DNA from: DASUBN01 sp036000105
Lineage (GTDB): Bacteria > Pseudomonadota > Gammaproteobacteria > Natronospirales > REEB76
Assembly (NCBI GenBank): GCA_036000105.1
Contig: DASYGE010000014.1
Coordinates: 62,001 to 126,000 of the forward strand
Direction: 5' to 3'
Length of the DNA stretch: 64,000 bases
Shown: positions 18,543 through 27,218 of the stretch, piece by piece
How the letters are laid out: each line of letters begins with the position of its first letter
Position numbering within the stretch: the first letter of the stretch is position 1
Notes under the pieces: generated by a model
What the model saw: only the letters and a program-made list of their open reading frames with translations
Told to the model about the DNA's origin: nothing
The model's database searches: none
Made by a program: the position numbers and the translations under genes

Positions 18543-18986
18543 TCAAGTTCGCGGGACTCCGTAACGCAGGAGCACTCGAAGCCGGCGCAAGCCGTCGGCC
18601 CGGGCGCTGTCGTTGGCGAGCATCACCGTGCGGCGCTTGCCGCGCTCATCGCGAAAGTGAGCGATGATCAGCCAGGTGCTGAGATAAGCTTCCGGCAGAA
18701 GCTTCACCTCAAGACTCTTGCCTCTCCTGTCCACGATGGTCCAGCCCAACTCCGGGGACCAATGCAGCCGCCGCGGCGTGCGCTGCACATACACGAAGAC
18801 GTTCCAGAAGAACGCGCTCAGGATGGCCAAGAGGAGTGCCGCCCGGTAAACCACCGGCAGGGGCAGCGGTGCACAGACCACGATGGCCGTGAGGTGCATG
18901 CCCACCAGCAGGGTCGCGATCAGCCGCGACGGACGTATGGAGAGATCAAGGGGCTCGCCGAAGGGCGTCGATGACACGGCGCTCAT
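18543..18986 (-). CDS. ygfX: YgfX family membrane protein
   Basis: A 147-residue inner-membrane protein with two closely spaced membrane helices (about 20-62) and a C-terminal soluble part containing ERGKRRTVMLANDSARADGLRRLRVLLR, which resembles E. coli YgfX (CptA). YgfX is the partner of SdhE (YgfY) in enterobacteria and has been described both as a toxin-antitoxin partner affecting the cytoskeleton and as an SdhE-associated factor. It overlaps sdhE by about 41 bases. The start at 18986 is the best Met; a later internal start cannot be excluded. Confidence 0.75.
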   Translation of the reverse strand: MSAVSSTPFGEPLDLSIRPSRLIATLLVGMHLTAIVVCAPLPLPVVYRAALLLAILSAFFWNVFVYVQRTPRRLHWSPELGWTIVDRRGKSLEVKLLPEAYLSTWLIIAHFRDERGKRRTVMLANDSARADGLRRLRVLLRYGVPRT

Positions 18987-19182
18987 CCTCGGAAGTGGGC
19001 CGGTCGCGGCCGACCATGTAGTCGAATAACACTGGGTCCTGCAGCTCCAGCAAGGCCCGGAAGGCCCCCTGCTCCGCTTCGCCGGCAATCGGGTAACGCT
19101 GCTCCAAGTAAGCTTCCAGCAACACGTCTAATTCCTTCATGCCTCGTCTGCATTGCCAACGCAATTTCGCGAGTTCTGACAT
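18946..19182 (-). CDS. sdhE: FAD assembly factor SdhE
   Basis: Small cytoplasmic factor that promotes covalent FAD attachment to SdhA. The 78-residue helical protein carries the signature RGMKELD (R13-G14-x-x-E17) and the C-terminal FDYMVGRDRP. ATG 19182 lies two bases after the sdhB stop and is preferred to the overlapping TTG at 19188. Placement after sdhCDAB fits its role. Confidence 0.93.
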   Translation of the reverse strand: MSELAKLRWQCRRGMKELDVLLEAYLEQRYPIAGEAEQGAFRALLELQDPVLFDYMVGRDRPTSEDERRVIDALRRAP

Positions 19183-19184
19183 GC

Positions 19185-19964
19185 TCAATGCTGGCGCGCA
19201 GCCAACAGCTTCTTGATCTCGGCGATGGCTTTAGCCGGATTGAGTCCTTTGGGACAGGTCCGGGTGCAATTCATGATGGTGTGGCAGCGGTAGAGCTTGA
19301 AGGGGTCTTCCAGCTCGTCCAGCCGCTCACCAGTGACTTCGTCACGGCTATCGGCGATCCAGCGGTAGGCCTGCAGCAAAATGGCGGGGCCCAGGTAGCG
19401 GTCGCTGTTCCACCAATAGCTGGGGCAGCTCGTGGAACAACAGGCGCAGAGGATGCACTCGTACAGGCCGTCGAGCTTGCCGCGCTCCTCCTTGGACTGC
19501 AGACGCTCCCGATCCGGCGGCGCCGATTGGGTACGTATCCAGGGTTTGATGGAAGCGTATTGGGCATAGAAGTTGGTGAGGTCCGGCACCAGATCCTTCA
19601 CCACTGGCATGTGCGGGAGGGGGTAGATCTTGGCGTCGCCCTTGATCTCTGAGCAGGCCTTGGTACAGGCCAGCGTGTTGGTGCCATCGATGTTCATGGC
19701 GCAGGAGCCGCAGATGCCCTCCCGGCAGGAACGGCGCAGAGTGAGGGTCGCGTCCACTTCGTTCTTTATCTTGAGCAGAGCGTCCAGCACCATGGGCCCG
19801 CACTTATCCATGTCCACCTCGTAGGTGTCCATGTGCGGGGTCTTGCCGCTGTCCGGATCGTAGCGGTACACCCGGAAGCGCTTGACGTTCTTGGCGTCAT
19901 CGGCGGCCTTGAAGGTCTTGCCTTCCGTGATGCGCGAGTTCTTGGGTAGTCTGAATTCAGCCAT
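19185..19964 (-). CDS. sdhB: Succinate dehydrogenase iron-sulfur subunit
   Basis: Carries electrons from the SdhA flavin to quinone at the inner membrane. The 259 residues show the [2Fe-2S] site (CREGICGSCAM with a later CTKAC) and the [4Fe-4S]/[3Fe-4S] sites (CILCACCSTSCPSYWW and CHTIMNCTRTCPKGLNP). The N-terminus is somewhat longer than in E. coli (238 aa). It is followed directly by sdhE. Confidence 0.97.
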   Translation of the reverse strand: MAEFRLPKNSRITEGKTFKAADDAKNVKRFRVYRYDPDSGKTPHMDTYEVDMDKCGPMVLDALLKIKNEVDATLTLRRSCREGICGSCAMNIDGTNTLACTKACSEIKGDAKIYPLPHMPVVKDLVPDLTNFYAQYASIKPWIRTQSAPPDRERLQSKEERGKLDGLYECILCACCSTSCPSYWWNSDRYLGPAILLQAYRWIADSRDEVTGERLDELEDPFKLYRCHTIMNCTRTCPKGLNPAKAIAEIKKLLAARQH

Positions 19965-20016
19965 GTCTATTGACCTCTTGAACCTTACATTCCCAACTGC
20001 ATCAGTAGCACTGCTT

Positions 20017-21804
20017 TTAATAGACTCGTTTCTTGGGCGGGATCACTTTCACTTCATCCGTCATGGTCACCATATGGACGGGACGGTAATCCAGCTTCAC
20101 GCCGCCCTTCTCGTCCATCCAAGCGAGTGTGTGCTTCATCCAGCTCTTGTCGTCACGCTCGGCGTAGTCCTCGCGGGCATGGGCACCCCGGCTCTCCTGG
20201 CGGTTCAAGGCGCCGGCCATAGTGACGGTGGCGCTGCCCAGGAGGTTGTCCAGTTCGAGCGTCTCCACCAGATCCGAGTTCCAGACCAGGGAACGGTCGC
20301 TCACCTTCACATGCTGGAAGGAGTCATACACCTGTTTCAAGCGCTGCTGCCCGTCCTGCAGGGATTTGCCGGTACGGAACACCGCTGCATCCGTCTGCAT
20401 CACCTTCTGCATGCGCAGGCGGATCTGTGCTGTGGGCTCGGAGCCGTCGGCGTTGCGCAAGCGGTCGAAGCGCGTCAGCACCTTGTCGGTGGATTCCTTG
20501 GGGAAGTCCCGACGGGTCTTGCCGGGCTTCACGGTCTCGGCACAGCGGTGGGCGGCGGAGCGGCCGAACACCACGAGATCCAGGAGCGAGTTCGAGCCCA
20601 AGCGGTTCGCGCCATGCACCGAGACGCAGGCGGCTTCGCCTATGGCCATGAGACCCGGGATCACGCTGTCTGGGTTGCCGTCTTTCAGGGTCAAGGCTTC
20701 GCCGTGGTAATTGGTGGGGATGCCGCCCATGTTGTAGTGCACGGTGGGCAACACAGGGATCGGCTGCTTGGCCACATCCACGCCAGCGAAGATGCGTGCC
20801 GTCTCGGAGATGCCCGGCAAGCGCTCGTGGATCACTTCCGGACCCAAGTGCTCGAGATGCAGGTGGATATGGTCCTTCTCGGGGCCCACACCGCGACCTT
20901 CGCGGATCTCGATGGTCATGGCCCGGGACACCACGTCACGGGAAGCCAAGTCTTTTGCGTTGGGTGCGTAACGCTCCATGAAGCGCTCGCCGGCGGAATT
21001 GGTGAGATAGCCGCCCTCGCCGCGCACGCCCTCGGTGATGAGGCAGCCGGCGCCGTAGATGCCCGTGGGATGGAACTGCACGAACTCCATGTCCTGCAGC
21101 GGCAGGCCGGCGCGCAACACCATGCCGTTGCCGTCGCCGGTACAAGTGTGCGCGGAGGTGCAGGAGAAATACGCGCGGCCGTAACCGCCGGTAGCCAGCA
21201 CCGTCTGCTGGGCGATGAAGCGGTGCATGGTGCCGGTGGAGAGATCCCAGGCCACCACGCCACGGCAGGCATCGCCTTCCATGAGCAGATCCAGCGCGAA
21301 GTATTCCACGAAGAATTCCGCTTGGTGCTTCAGGCTCTGCTGGTAGAGCGTGTGCAGCATGGCGTGGCCGGTACGGTCGGCGGCGGCGCAGGTGCGCTGG
21401 GCGGTGCCCTCACCGAAATGAGTGGTCATGCCGCCGAAGGGCCGCTGGTAGATCTTGCCCTCCTCGGTGCGGGAGAACGGCACGCCGTAATGCTCCAGCT
21501 CGATGACCGCCTGGGGCGCTTCCTTGCACATGTATTCGATGGCGTCCTGGTCCCCGAGCCAGTCAGAACCCTTGACGGTGTCGTACATGTGCCAGCGCCA
21601 GTCGTCCACGCCCATGTTGCCGAGGGCGGCGCTGATGCCACCCTGGGCCGCCACCGTGTGACTGCGGGTGGGAAACACCTTGGTGATGCAGGCTGTCGAG
21701 AGCCCCGCTTCCGCCAGGCCGAAGGTGGCGCGCAAGCCGGCGCCGCCGGCGCCCACAACCACCACGTCATAGATGTGATCTATCGTCTTGTAAGCTTGGG
21801 TCAC
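20017..21804 (-). CDS. sdhA: Succinate dehydrogenase flavoprotein subunit
   Basis: Oxidises succinate to fumarate. The 595-residue protein starts VTQAYKTIDHIYDVVVVGAGGAGLR with the FAD motif; the covalent FAD histidine is in TRSHTVAAQGGIS, and the active-site region includes HFGEGTAQRTCAAADRTGH and the HGANRLGSNSLLDLVVFG box. GTG 21804 lies two bases after the sdhD stop; longer readings run through sdhD and are rejected. Confidence 0.97.
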   Translation of the reverse strand: MTQAYKTIDHIYDVVVVGAGGAGLRATFGLAEAGLSTACITKVFPTRSHTVAAQGGISAALGNMGVDDWRWHMYDTVKGSDWLGDQDAIEYMCKEAPQAVIELEHYGVPFSRTEEGKIYQRPFGGMTTHFGEGTAQRTCAAADRTGHAMLHTLYQQSLKHQAEFFVEYFALDLLMEGDACRGVVAWDLSTGTMHRFIAQQTVLATGGYGRAYFSCTSAHTCTGDGNGMVLRAGLPLQDMEFVQFHPTGIYGAGCLITEGVRGEGGYLTNSAGERFMERYAPNAKDLASRDVVSRAMTIEIREGRGVGPEKDHIHLHLEHLGPEVIHERLPGISETARIFAGVDVAKQPIPVLPTVHYNMGGIPTNYHGEALTLKDGNPDSVIPGLMAIGEAACVSVHGANRLGSNSLLDLVVFGRSAAHRCAETVKPGKTRRDFPKESTDKVLTRFDRLRNADGSEPTAQIRLRMQKVMQTDAAVFRTGKSLQDGQQRLKQVYDSFQHVKVSDRSLVWNSDLVETLELDNLLGSATVTMAGALNRQESRGAHAREDYAERDDKSWMKHTLAWMDEKGGVKLDYRPVHMVTMTDEVKVIPPKKRVY

Positions 21805-21806
21805 GG

Positions 21807-22187
21807 TCAGGCTCCGAAGGCGATGCGCAGGACGGTGAACACACCGGCCGCAGCGAGCAGGATGCAGGCGAACTTGATCAGGAGCAGTGTCGCTATCTTG
21901 CGCCACTCGGTGTGCACGTAATCCTCGACCACCACCTGCACGCCGAGATAAGCGTGATAGAGGAGCACGGCCAGGAACAGGCTGAGCAGCACAGCGGTGG
22001 TGGGCGCATGCAGCCAGACGATGATCACCAGGTAATCGGCGCGCACCAGCCTGAGGACCGACACCGCGAACCACAGGCTCAAGGGGATGAGCGCGAGGGC
22101 GCTGACCCGCTGGGCCCACCAGTGACCGGTGCCGGATTTCGCCGAACCCAGGCCCCGGGCGGTGGCGAGAGGGTTACGCAGGTTCAT
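21807..22187 (-). CDS. sdhD: Succinate dehydrogenase membrane anchor subunit D
   Basis: A 126-residue hydrophobic subunit with three predicted membrane helices that, with SdhC, binds haem b and quinone. HAYLGVQVVVEDYVH matches the conserved third-helix region of SdhD. ATG 22187 overlaps the sdhC stop by four bases. Confidence 0.92.
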   Translation of the reverse strand: MNLRNPLATARGLGSAKSGTGHWWAQRVSALALIPLSLWFAVSVLRLVRADYLVIIVWLHAPTTAVLLSLFLAVLLYHAYLGVQVVVEDYVHTEWRKIATLLLIKFACILLAAAGVFTVLRIAFGA

Positions 22188-22579
22188 GCCGCACCTCCCA
22201 TGCCGTAAGCCACCCACAGGACGGCGGCGGTGAGCAGGCTAGCCACCACCCACACCGTGTAGCCGGTGATGTATGCAGTCTTGATCTCGAAGCCCCAGCC
22301 AGCATCCCAGGCCAGATGCCGGATGCCGTTGCACAGATGATAGGAGAGCGAGAAGGTCCAGCCCCAGAGCAGGAACTGACCGAACCAGGTGCCGAAGAGC
22401 CATTGGGCATCGGCATAGGCATCGGGACCCATGCCAAGCGCCACCAGCCAATAGACGAGAGCGAGACTGCCCACCGCCAGCGCTATACCCGTAGCGCGGT
22501 GCAGGATGGACATGGTCATGGTGATCTGCCAGCGGTAGATCCCCATGTGGGGCGACAGGGGGCGATTGTCAGCAGCCAT
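22184..22579 (-). CDS. sdhC: Succinate dehydrogenase cytochrome b556 subunit
   Basis: A 131-residue membrane subunit with three helices. RPLSPHMGIYRWQITMTMSI and SILHRATGIAL match the quinone-site N-terminus of SdhC, and YHLCNGIRHLAWD contains the haem-ligand histidine. It is the first structural gene of sdhCDAB and lies 35 bases after the SDHAF4-like gene. Confidence 0.95.
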   Translation of the reverse strand: MAADNRPLSPHMGIYRWQITMTMSILHRATGIALAVGSLALVYWLVALGMGPDAYADAQWLFGTWFGQFLLWGWTFSLSYHLCNGIRHLAWDAGWGFEIKTAYITGYTVWVVASLLTAAVLWVAYGMGGAA

Positions 22580-22614
22580 GCTTCACCTCATCCAGCCGTG
22601 AGTCACGGCCAGAT

Positions 22615-22785
22615 CTAGAAATCGATACAGCGGCCATTCTTCTCCCAGTCACCGTAGCGGGTGGGTTCCGGGCCCTTGGGGCCGTTCACTTCCTTCGGGA
22701 GCTGGGGTCTCGGATCCTGTGTTCCGGTCCCGCGAGGGCGCGGGTCCGGGGTAGCGGGTTTGTTCTTGCTATCCGGCTGGGACAT
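22615..22785 (-). CDS. SDHAF4-like (DUF1674) succinate dehydrogenase assembly protein
   Basis: A 56-residue protein beginning MSQPDSKNKPATPDPRPRG and ending GPKGPEPTRYGDWEKNGRC-IDF. The C-terminal GPKGPEPTRYGDWE...G is the DUF1674 signature shared with mitochondrial SDHAF4 (Sdh8), which binds flavinated SdhA and promotes its pairing with SdhB. AAAAGG lies six bases before the ATG. It is the first gene of the sdh operon and on the same strand, supporting a role in complex II assembly alongside SdhE. The proline-rich N-terminus is unconserved. Confidence 0.85.
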   Translation of the reverse strand: MSQPDSKNKPATPDPRPRGTGTQDPRPQLPKEVNGPKGPEPTRYGDWEKNGRCIDF

Positions 22786-22884
22786 GGGATGCCTTTTGGC
22801 TATGACAGTATTTTACACCCAAAGGCCCCCCCGCCCGGTACCCCTTGAGCTAGCGGTTAGAATAGGCGTATCACGAGTCCGCGC

Positions 22885-23802
22885 ATGCACCCCGATCCGC
22901 AAACTATCCTGGCTGATCTGACACACGAAGCCTTGATCCGTGTGAGCGGTCCCGATGCTGTCGCTTTCCTGCAAGGTCAGCTCAGCACCGATGTGGAGCA
23001 GCTCACACTCGCTGCAAGCCAGCTCAGTTCCTGGAGCAATGCCAAAGGCAGGGTCGTGACAGTTTTGCGGCTGTTCCGGCGGGATGAATCCATATACCTG
23101 AGCCTGCCGGGCAGCCTGCTCGCCCCTGTGCAGAAACGTCTGTCTATGTACGTATTGCGCTCCAAGGTCACGCTGGAGAACGCGGACACCGCCCTCGCCA
23201 GCTTCGGCCTCGCAGGCGCTAAAGCGACGGATCTGTTGCGGCAGGCGGCCATCACCCCACCCGCGACCCCCAACGGGCTGGTGGACAAGGACGGTGTGCA
23301 AATCATCCGATTACATGGCGAGACGCCTCGCTATGTCATGCATGGCTCGAAGGATGCGGTATCTGCCGTCGCCAAACGCCTGGAAGCGTCGGGCGCAAAG
23401 ACCGCAAACCAAGACGCCTGGGCTCTCGCGAAGATAATCGCGGGGGAACCGACGGTATATCCCGAGACCACAGAACATTTCGTGGCCCAGATGCTCGATC
23501 TGGAAAAACTGGGCGGCATCGATTTCAAGAAAGGCTGTTATATCGGGCAGGAAATCATCGCCCGGGCCCATTACCGGGGCGCGGTGAAGCGGCATATGCA
23601 TCGGGCCGAGAGCGCTGCTGCTGTCGAGCTGCGGCCTGGCATGGAGGTCCACGCGAAAGGCGTCGAATCGCCGGTGGCCGAAGTGATGGACGCCCGCCGG
23701 GATACAAAAGGCACTTGGCAGATGCTACTGGTGGTACAGGATGATCATCAGAAAGCCGAATTGGTGCATACGGCCAGCGGCGTGGCGGTGACGCTCATCT
23801 GA
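22885..23802 (+). CDS. ygfZ: YgfZ/GcvT-like folate-binding Fe-S maturation protein
   Basis: Tetrahydrofolate-dependent protein needed for repair or assembly of some [4Fe-4S] enzymes. The 305 residues carry the defining motif KGCYIGQEIIARAHYRGAVK with the essential cysteine, and the N-terminal FLQGQLSTDVEQL and WSNAKGRVVTVLRLFRR of the family. It is divergent from the sdh operon, matching its link to iron-sulfur enzymes; in E. coli ygfZ is divergent from sdhE-ygfX. Confidence 0.93.
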   Translation: MHPDPQTILADLTHEALIRVSGPDAVAFLQGQLSTDVEQLTLAASQLSSWSNAKGRVVTVLRLFRRDESIYLSLPGSLLAPVQKRLSMYVLRSKVTLENADTALASFGLAGAKATDLLRQAAITPPATPNGLVDKDGVQIIRLHGETPRYVMHGSKDAVSAVAKRLEASGAKTANQDAWALAKIIAGEPTVYPETTEHFVAQMLDLEKLGGIDFKKGCYIGQEIIARAHYRGAVKRHMHRAESAAAVELRPGMEVHAKGVESPVAEVMDARRDTKGTWQMLLVVQDDHQKAELVHTASGVAVTLI

Positions 23803-24038
23803 TCATGTGACGCTAGCGAAAGCCGCCCGGCTTCCGGTTTTGACTTAATCGGTCTCGCCGAAAAAAGAATTGTGAATTTTTTGTGACAGCCTCCCTGACT
23901 ACGGGCACGTCACGCGCAGCACAAATCCGCACTGCGCCGGTGCTCATCCTGAAGGATTGCAGCACAGCCCGGCCGTGCTGACTACCCTCCCCCTGTCCGG
24001 CGGGGTCTGCGTGCCGTCGTGTGACGACATCTCCGATC

Positions 24039-25349
24039 TTAGGCCGAAACCCTGCGCCGCATCGCCAAGGCATAGAACGCATCGGTGCCATGCCGGTGAG
24101 TCAGAAGACGCAAGGCCCCATCCTCCCTCAACCCCTCCGGCAAGCTCACACCCTGTCGCGCGAGTATCTCGGTTGCGGGTATCACTTCGAACTCGGGACG
24201 ATTTGAGAGGAACGCGGCCGTGATAGCGTCATTCTCTTCCTGCAGCAGGCTGCAGGTGGCATAAATCAATCGTCCGCCCGGCTTCACCAGCCGGCTCGCC
24301 GCTTCCAGGATGCTCGCCTGGATGCCGGTCAACATCTCGAGATCGATGGACCGCCATTTGATGTCCGGATTGCGCCGCAAGGTGCCGGTGCCGGAGCAAG
24401 GTGCATCCACCAGTACCGCATCTGCCGTCCCCGCCAGTTTCTTCAGGGCTGGGTCCTGTTCGTCGCGGATGGCGAAGCTCTGCACGTTATACGCCCCACC
24501 CCGAGCGAGGCGCGGCTTCAAGCGCTCCAGCCGGCCTTCGGAGATATCACAGGCGTAGAGCACTCCGGTGTTCTGCATCATGGCCGCGAGCGCCAAGGTC
24601 TTGCCGCCGGCGCCGGCGCAGAAGTCCACCACTTTCTCTTTGGGTGCAGCTTCCGTCATGAAGCCCAAGAGCTGGCTGCCTTCGTCCTGGAGCTCGAAGA
24701 GCCCTTCCTTGAAAGCTTCGGTGTTGAACAAGGGCCCGCGCTTGTCACGCTGCAACCCGACGGGGGAATATTTCATGGGTTCGCAGGGATGCTCTTCAGT
24801 CGCCAGACGCGCCGCCAAGGCGTCGCGATCCGTCCGCAGGGTATTCACGCGTATGCCCACCTGGGCGGCGCGGTTCAAGGCTTCGCTGAGCTCTATGGCT
24901 TCCGCTTCGCCGTACTGGGCCGTGAGTTTCTCGGCCAGCCACTCCGGCATGTTGATGCGGGCACTGAACGGCAGATCGCCGGTCTTGAGCGTGCGCACGC
25001 GCATCACCAGCTCTTCCGCATCGCCCTGGAAACCCGCCTCGTCCAAGGCCCGGGCGCTCCAGCCGGAATACTTCAATAGATAAGTCGCCACCAGCCAATA
25101 AGCATGCTGTTCGCCGTCGATATCTTCAGGCATGAAAGGTGCGACCAAGGCCTCCAGCTCACCCTTGCGGCGCAGGCAACCATAGACCGTCTCCGCTGCG
25201 AAGGCTCGGTCCTTGGAACCCATCTGGCGATGGGCACGGAAGTACTGGTCGATGATGCGGTCCGCCGGAGAACGGGTCTCCGACAGGATCTCGTTCAGCA
25301 GTTCGGCGGCCTGGTTGAGCCGGGAGCGGCCGTGGCGTACGACATCCAT
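24039..25349 (-). CDS. RsmB-family 16S rRNA (cytosine-C5)-methyltransferase
   Basis: SAM-dependent RNA m5C methyltransferase of the NOL1/NOP2/Sun family, 436 residues. An N-terminal NusB-like region (about 5-150) is followed by the Rossmann methyltransferase with VDFCAGAGGKTLALAAMM (SAM site), VDAPCSGTGTLRRNP (PC motif) and YATCSLLQEEND (TC motif); the two cysteines are the catalytic pair. It could be RsmB itself or a close paralogue, so no symbol is assigned. ATG 25349 is used; the TTG ten codons upstream reads into the AT-rich cassette and is unlikely. Confidence 0.9.
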   Translation of the reverse strand: MDVVRHGRSRLNQAAELLNEILSETRSPADRIIDQYFRAHRQMGSKDRAFAAETVYGCLRRKGELEALVAPFMPEDIDGEQHAYWLVATYLLKYSGWSARALDEAGFQGDAEELVMRVRTLKTGDLPFSARINMPEWLAEKLTAQYGEAEAIELSEALNRAAQVGIRVNTLRTDRDALAARLATEEHPCEPMKYSPVGLQRDKRGPLFNTEAFKEGLFELQDEGSQLLGFMTEAAPKEKVVDFCAGAGGKTLALAAMMQNTGVLYACDISEGRLERLKPRLARGGAYNVQSFAIRDEQDPALKKLAGTADAVLVDAPCSGTGTLRRNPDIKWRSIDLEMLTGIQASILEAASRLVKPGGRLIYATCSLLQEENDAITAAFLSNRPEFEVIPATEILARQGVSLPEGLREDGALRLLTHRHGTDAFYALAMRRRVSA

Positions 25350-25368
25350 TCTTTGGTCCACTGAGTTT

Positions 25369-27072
25369 TTATTCTTCAAAAGAAATCGCCAAATAATTCT
25401 TGAGATGCTCTTTTAGTCTAATTATCGGAATTCTGCGCCCATCTACGCCTTTAGCTTCTAGATAATAAACAGGCAAACCGTCATCCCCTTTTCCAAATCT
25501 TACTTCACGCGACTCACCTATCGTCGAATTCACTTCCGCGCCATCTCTAAGACCCTCGAAATCCCAACACACAATAAATCCTAAGTTTACAAACATATGA
25601 TTAAATCTCTTACCAAGCTTGTGCTTTAACTCCAAATAAACAAGCTCGGATTCAGAAACCGGAACATGAGTCTTCTTTCTGACGATCAAATCTATGCCAC
25701 GAGTTGTGTTGTAGTCTAACGGCTCGAATGGAAACAATTCCGGGTGCATCGCGTATACGCGCATTAGCAATCCAAATGTCTCAGCCTCATTTATTGGCTC
25801 AACAACAACCTGATCAGCAAATCCTTCTCTCTTTAGTAACTGTGTTTTACCATTATCAAGACGTCGCTTTCGTGTTTTATAATCCGCCTCCTCTACTTTC
25901 CTCGTTCGATCTTCTACATCCCATTCTTTAATAGTGAAGAAGCTAACCTCAGTTAAGTGCGCATCTATCTCATCTAACATCTCTTTTACTATTAATTTGA
26001 GATCCTCTAACACAGCGCTATTCGTATTTGCTATAGAACCACGATTCGCAGTTAATTTCAGTGATTGGCAGTTTATAAAACCATGCAAGAGAACAACAGA
26101 GTTTGAACCGCCGCCAAAACTAACCCACTCGTTTACCTGCTGAACCGGTATAAAGTCCTTTGCTAAATAGATTCCATATCTATCTCGAACTTTATATGCT
26201 CCGTACTTTCGAAAGCCAGGTCGAGAAAGCATCTTGTTATATTTTCTCTTCGCTTGGTCACCTTCAATATATATAACCGCCTGATAAGAGATTTGAGGGT
26301 GATTTGGCAAAGTGCCAGTGCGCACCCATTTCTTCACATAGTATTCGGTAGCCTTTTCTTGGTACGTTCCAAATAATTTATTCAATGTTTCCGATAAAGG
26401 CGCAAACTCATGCCCAGATATGAGATCTTCGTATTCGCCCCCGCCATCTAAAGCCCTTAAGTGAACAGAAATATTAGGGCGGACATGCCCTTCAAATTCC
26501 CCCTCGAATGCACCAGACTTTGTATACCAGTTTATATAGTTACTTATGTAGTCTTGATGAAAGACCTTAAAATCATTCCCGTGATAGCCAAATAATTTTA
26601 TCTCTGTGCCATTCGGGATATTCGCCGGGTCAAGCTCTCTAACTTTCGGTTGATGCACGCGGCCGTTATCAAGTGCGGCAAAGGGGCGTTCGCATATGGA
26701 CTCAAGAGCTCGCCCATCTCTTTTTGTCGTTACTTCAATTTTCTCAGACCGAAGGTATATCTTTGTTCCATGTCCCTTTTCACCGATCTCACTATCTCCC
26801 TTTTTGCGGTCTTTATCTCGACCTAGATTCCAGAACCACTGAAGTTCGGCGTCCCCCATTCCTCGGCCATCATCTCTAATTGAGATAATCAGCACCTCAC
26901 GCCCTTCGATTTGTTCTGTCTTACATGTAATCCAAAGGTTTTTAGCATTAACATCGCAAGCATTTGAGATTGCTTCTCGAAACACTTCTAAGGGGTCGCC
27001 AAAATCCATGGCGATTTCTCGAAACTCCGATTCTTGTACTACGCTAGGTTGGTACGTCTTCCATTCACTCAT
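25369..27072 (-). CDS. GHKL (Hsp90-like) ATPase with C-terminal PD-(D/E)xK-like segment
   Basis: A 567-residue protein not assigned to a named family. Residues 25-125 form a GHKL ATPase: N-box E33-AISNACD40, G1 box D67-DGRGM72 and G2 box G97-EKGHGT103. There is no HisKA, receiver or membrane segment, so it is not a sensor kinase. The middle (about 190-380) resembles the transducer region of Hsp90/MutL/MORC ATPases, with a conserved-looking LTANRGSI near 340. The C-terminus holds TTRGIDLIVR (D461) and VYLELKHKL (E481, K483), spaced like the D...ExK core of PD-(D/E)xK nucleases. ATG 27072 has GGGAG six bases upstream. Base composition is strikingly AT-rich compared with both neighbours, a sign of transfer. 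Nuclease-coupled GHKL ATPases occur in restriction and defence contexts; that role here is inference. Confidence 0.78.
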   Translation of the reverse strand: MSEWKTYQPSVVQESEFREIAMDFGDPLEVFREAISNACDVNAKNLWITCKTEQIEGREVLIISIRDDGRGMGDAELQWFWNLGRDKDRKKGDSEIGEKGHGTKIYLRSEKIEVTTKRDGRALESICERPFAALDNGRVHQPKVRELDPANIPNGTEIKLFGYHGNDFKVFHQDYISNYINWYTKSGAFEGEFEGHVRPNISVHLRALDGGGEYEDLISGHEFAPLSETLNKLFGTYQEKATEYYVKKWVRTGTLPNHPQISYQAVIYIEGDQAKRKYNKMLSRPGFRKYGAYKVRDRYGIYLAKDFIPVQQVNEWVSFGGGSNSVVLLHGFINCQSLKLTANRGSIANTNSAVLEDLKLIVKEMLDEIDAHLTEVSFFTIKEWDVEDRTRKVEEADYKTRKRRLDNGKTQLLKREGFADQVVVEPINEAETFGLLMRVYAMHPELFPFEPLDYNTTRGIDLIVRKKTHVPVSESELVYLELKHKLGKRFNHMFVNLGFIVCWDFEGLRDGAEVNSTIGESREVRFGKGDDGLPVYYLEAKGVDGRRIPIIRLKEHLKNYLAISFEE

Positions 27073-27133
27073 ATGCATCTCCCTTGTCACGCATTGCGTA
27101 CTTAAATTAATGCATTATTCTGACTACAAAAGT

Positions 27134-27180
27134 GCGCATGCGGCATGTCAGAGGTGGAAGTAGATTCTATGAGCGCATGC
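27134..27180. repeat. Paired GCGCATGC motifs upstream of the GHKL gene
   Basis: GCGCATGC occurs at 27134-27141 and 27173-27180 in the 146-base gap between the two cassette genes. Its GCATGC core is palindromic. It stands out in otherwise AT-rich DNA and could be a regulator site. Confidence 0.25.
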
Positions 27181-27218
27181 AACTTCATTTGTGCTTATAC
27201 TCTCGCCTTCAATCTTGC

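Noticed and set aside
23803..24038. A gene or terminator in the 236-base gap between ygfZ and rsmB.
   Set aside because: Only weak four-base stems near CCGGCTTCCGG and a TTTT were seen; short open frames there lack start signals and composition of real genes.
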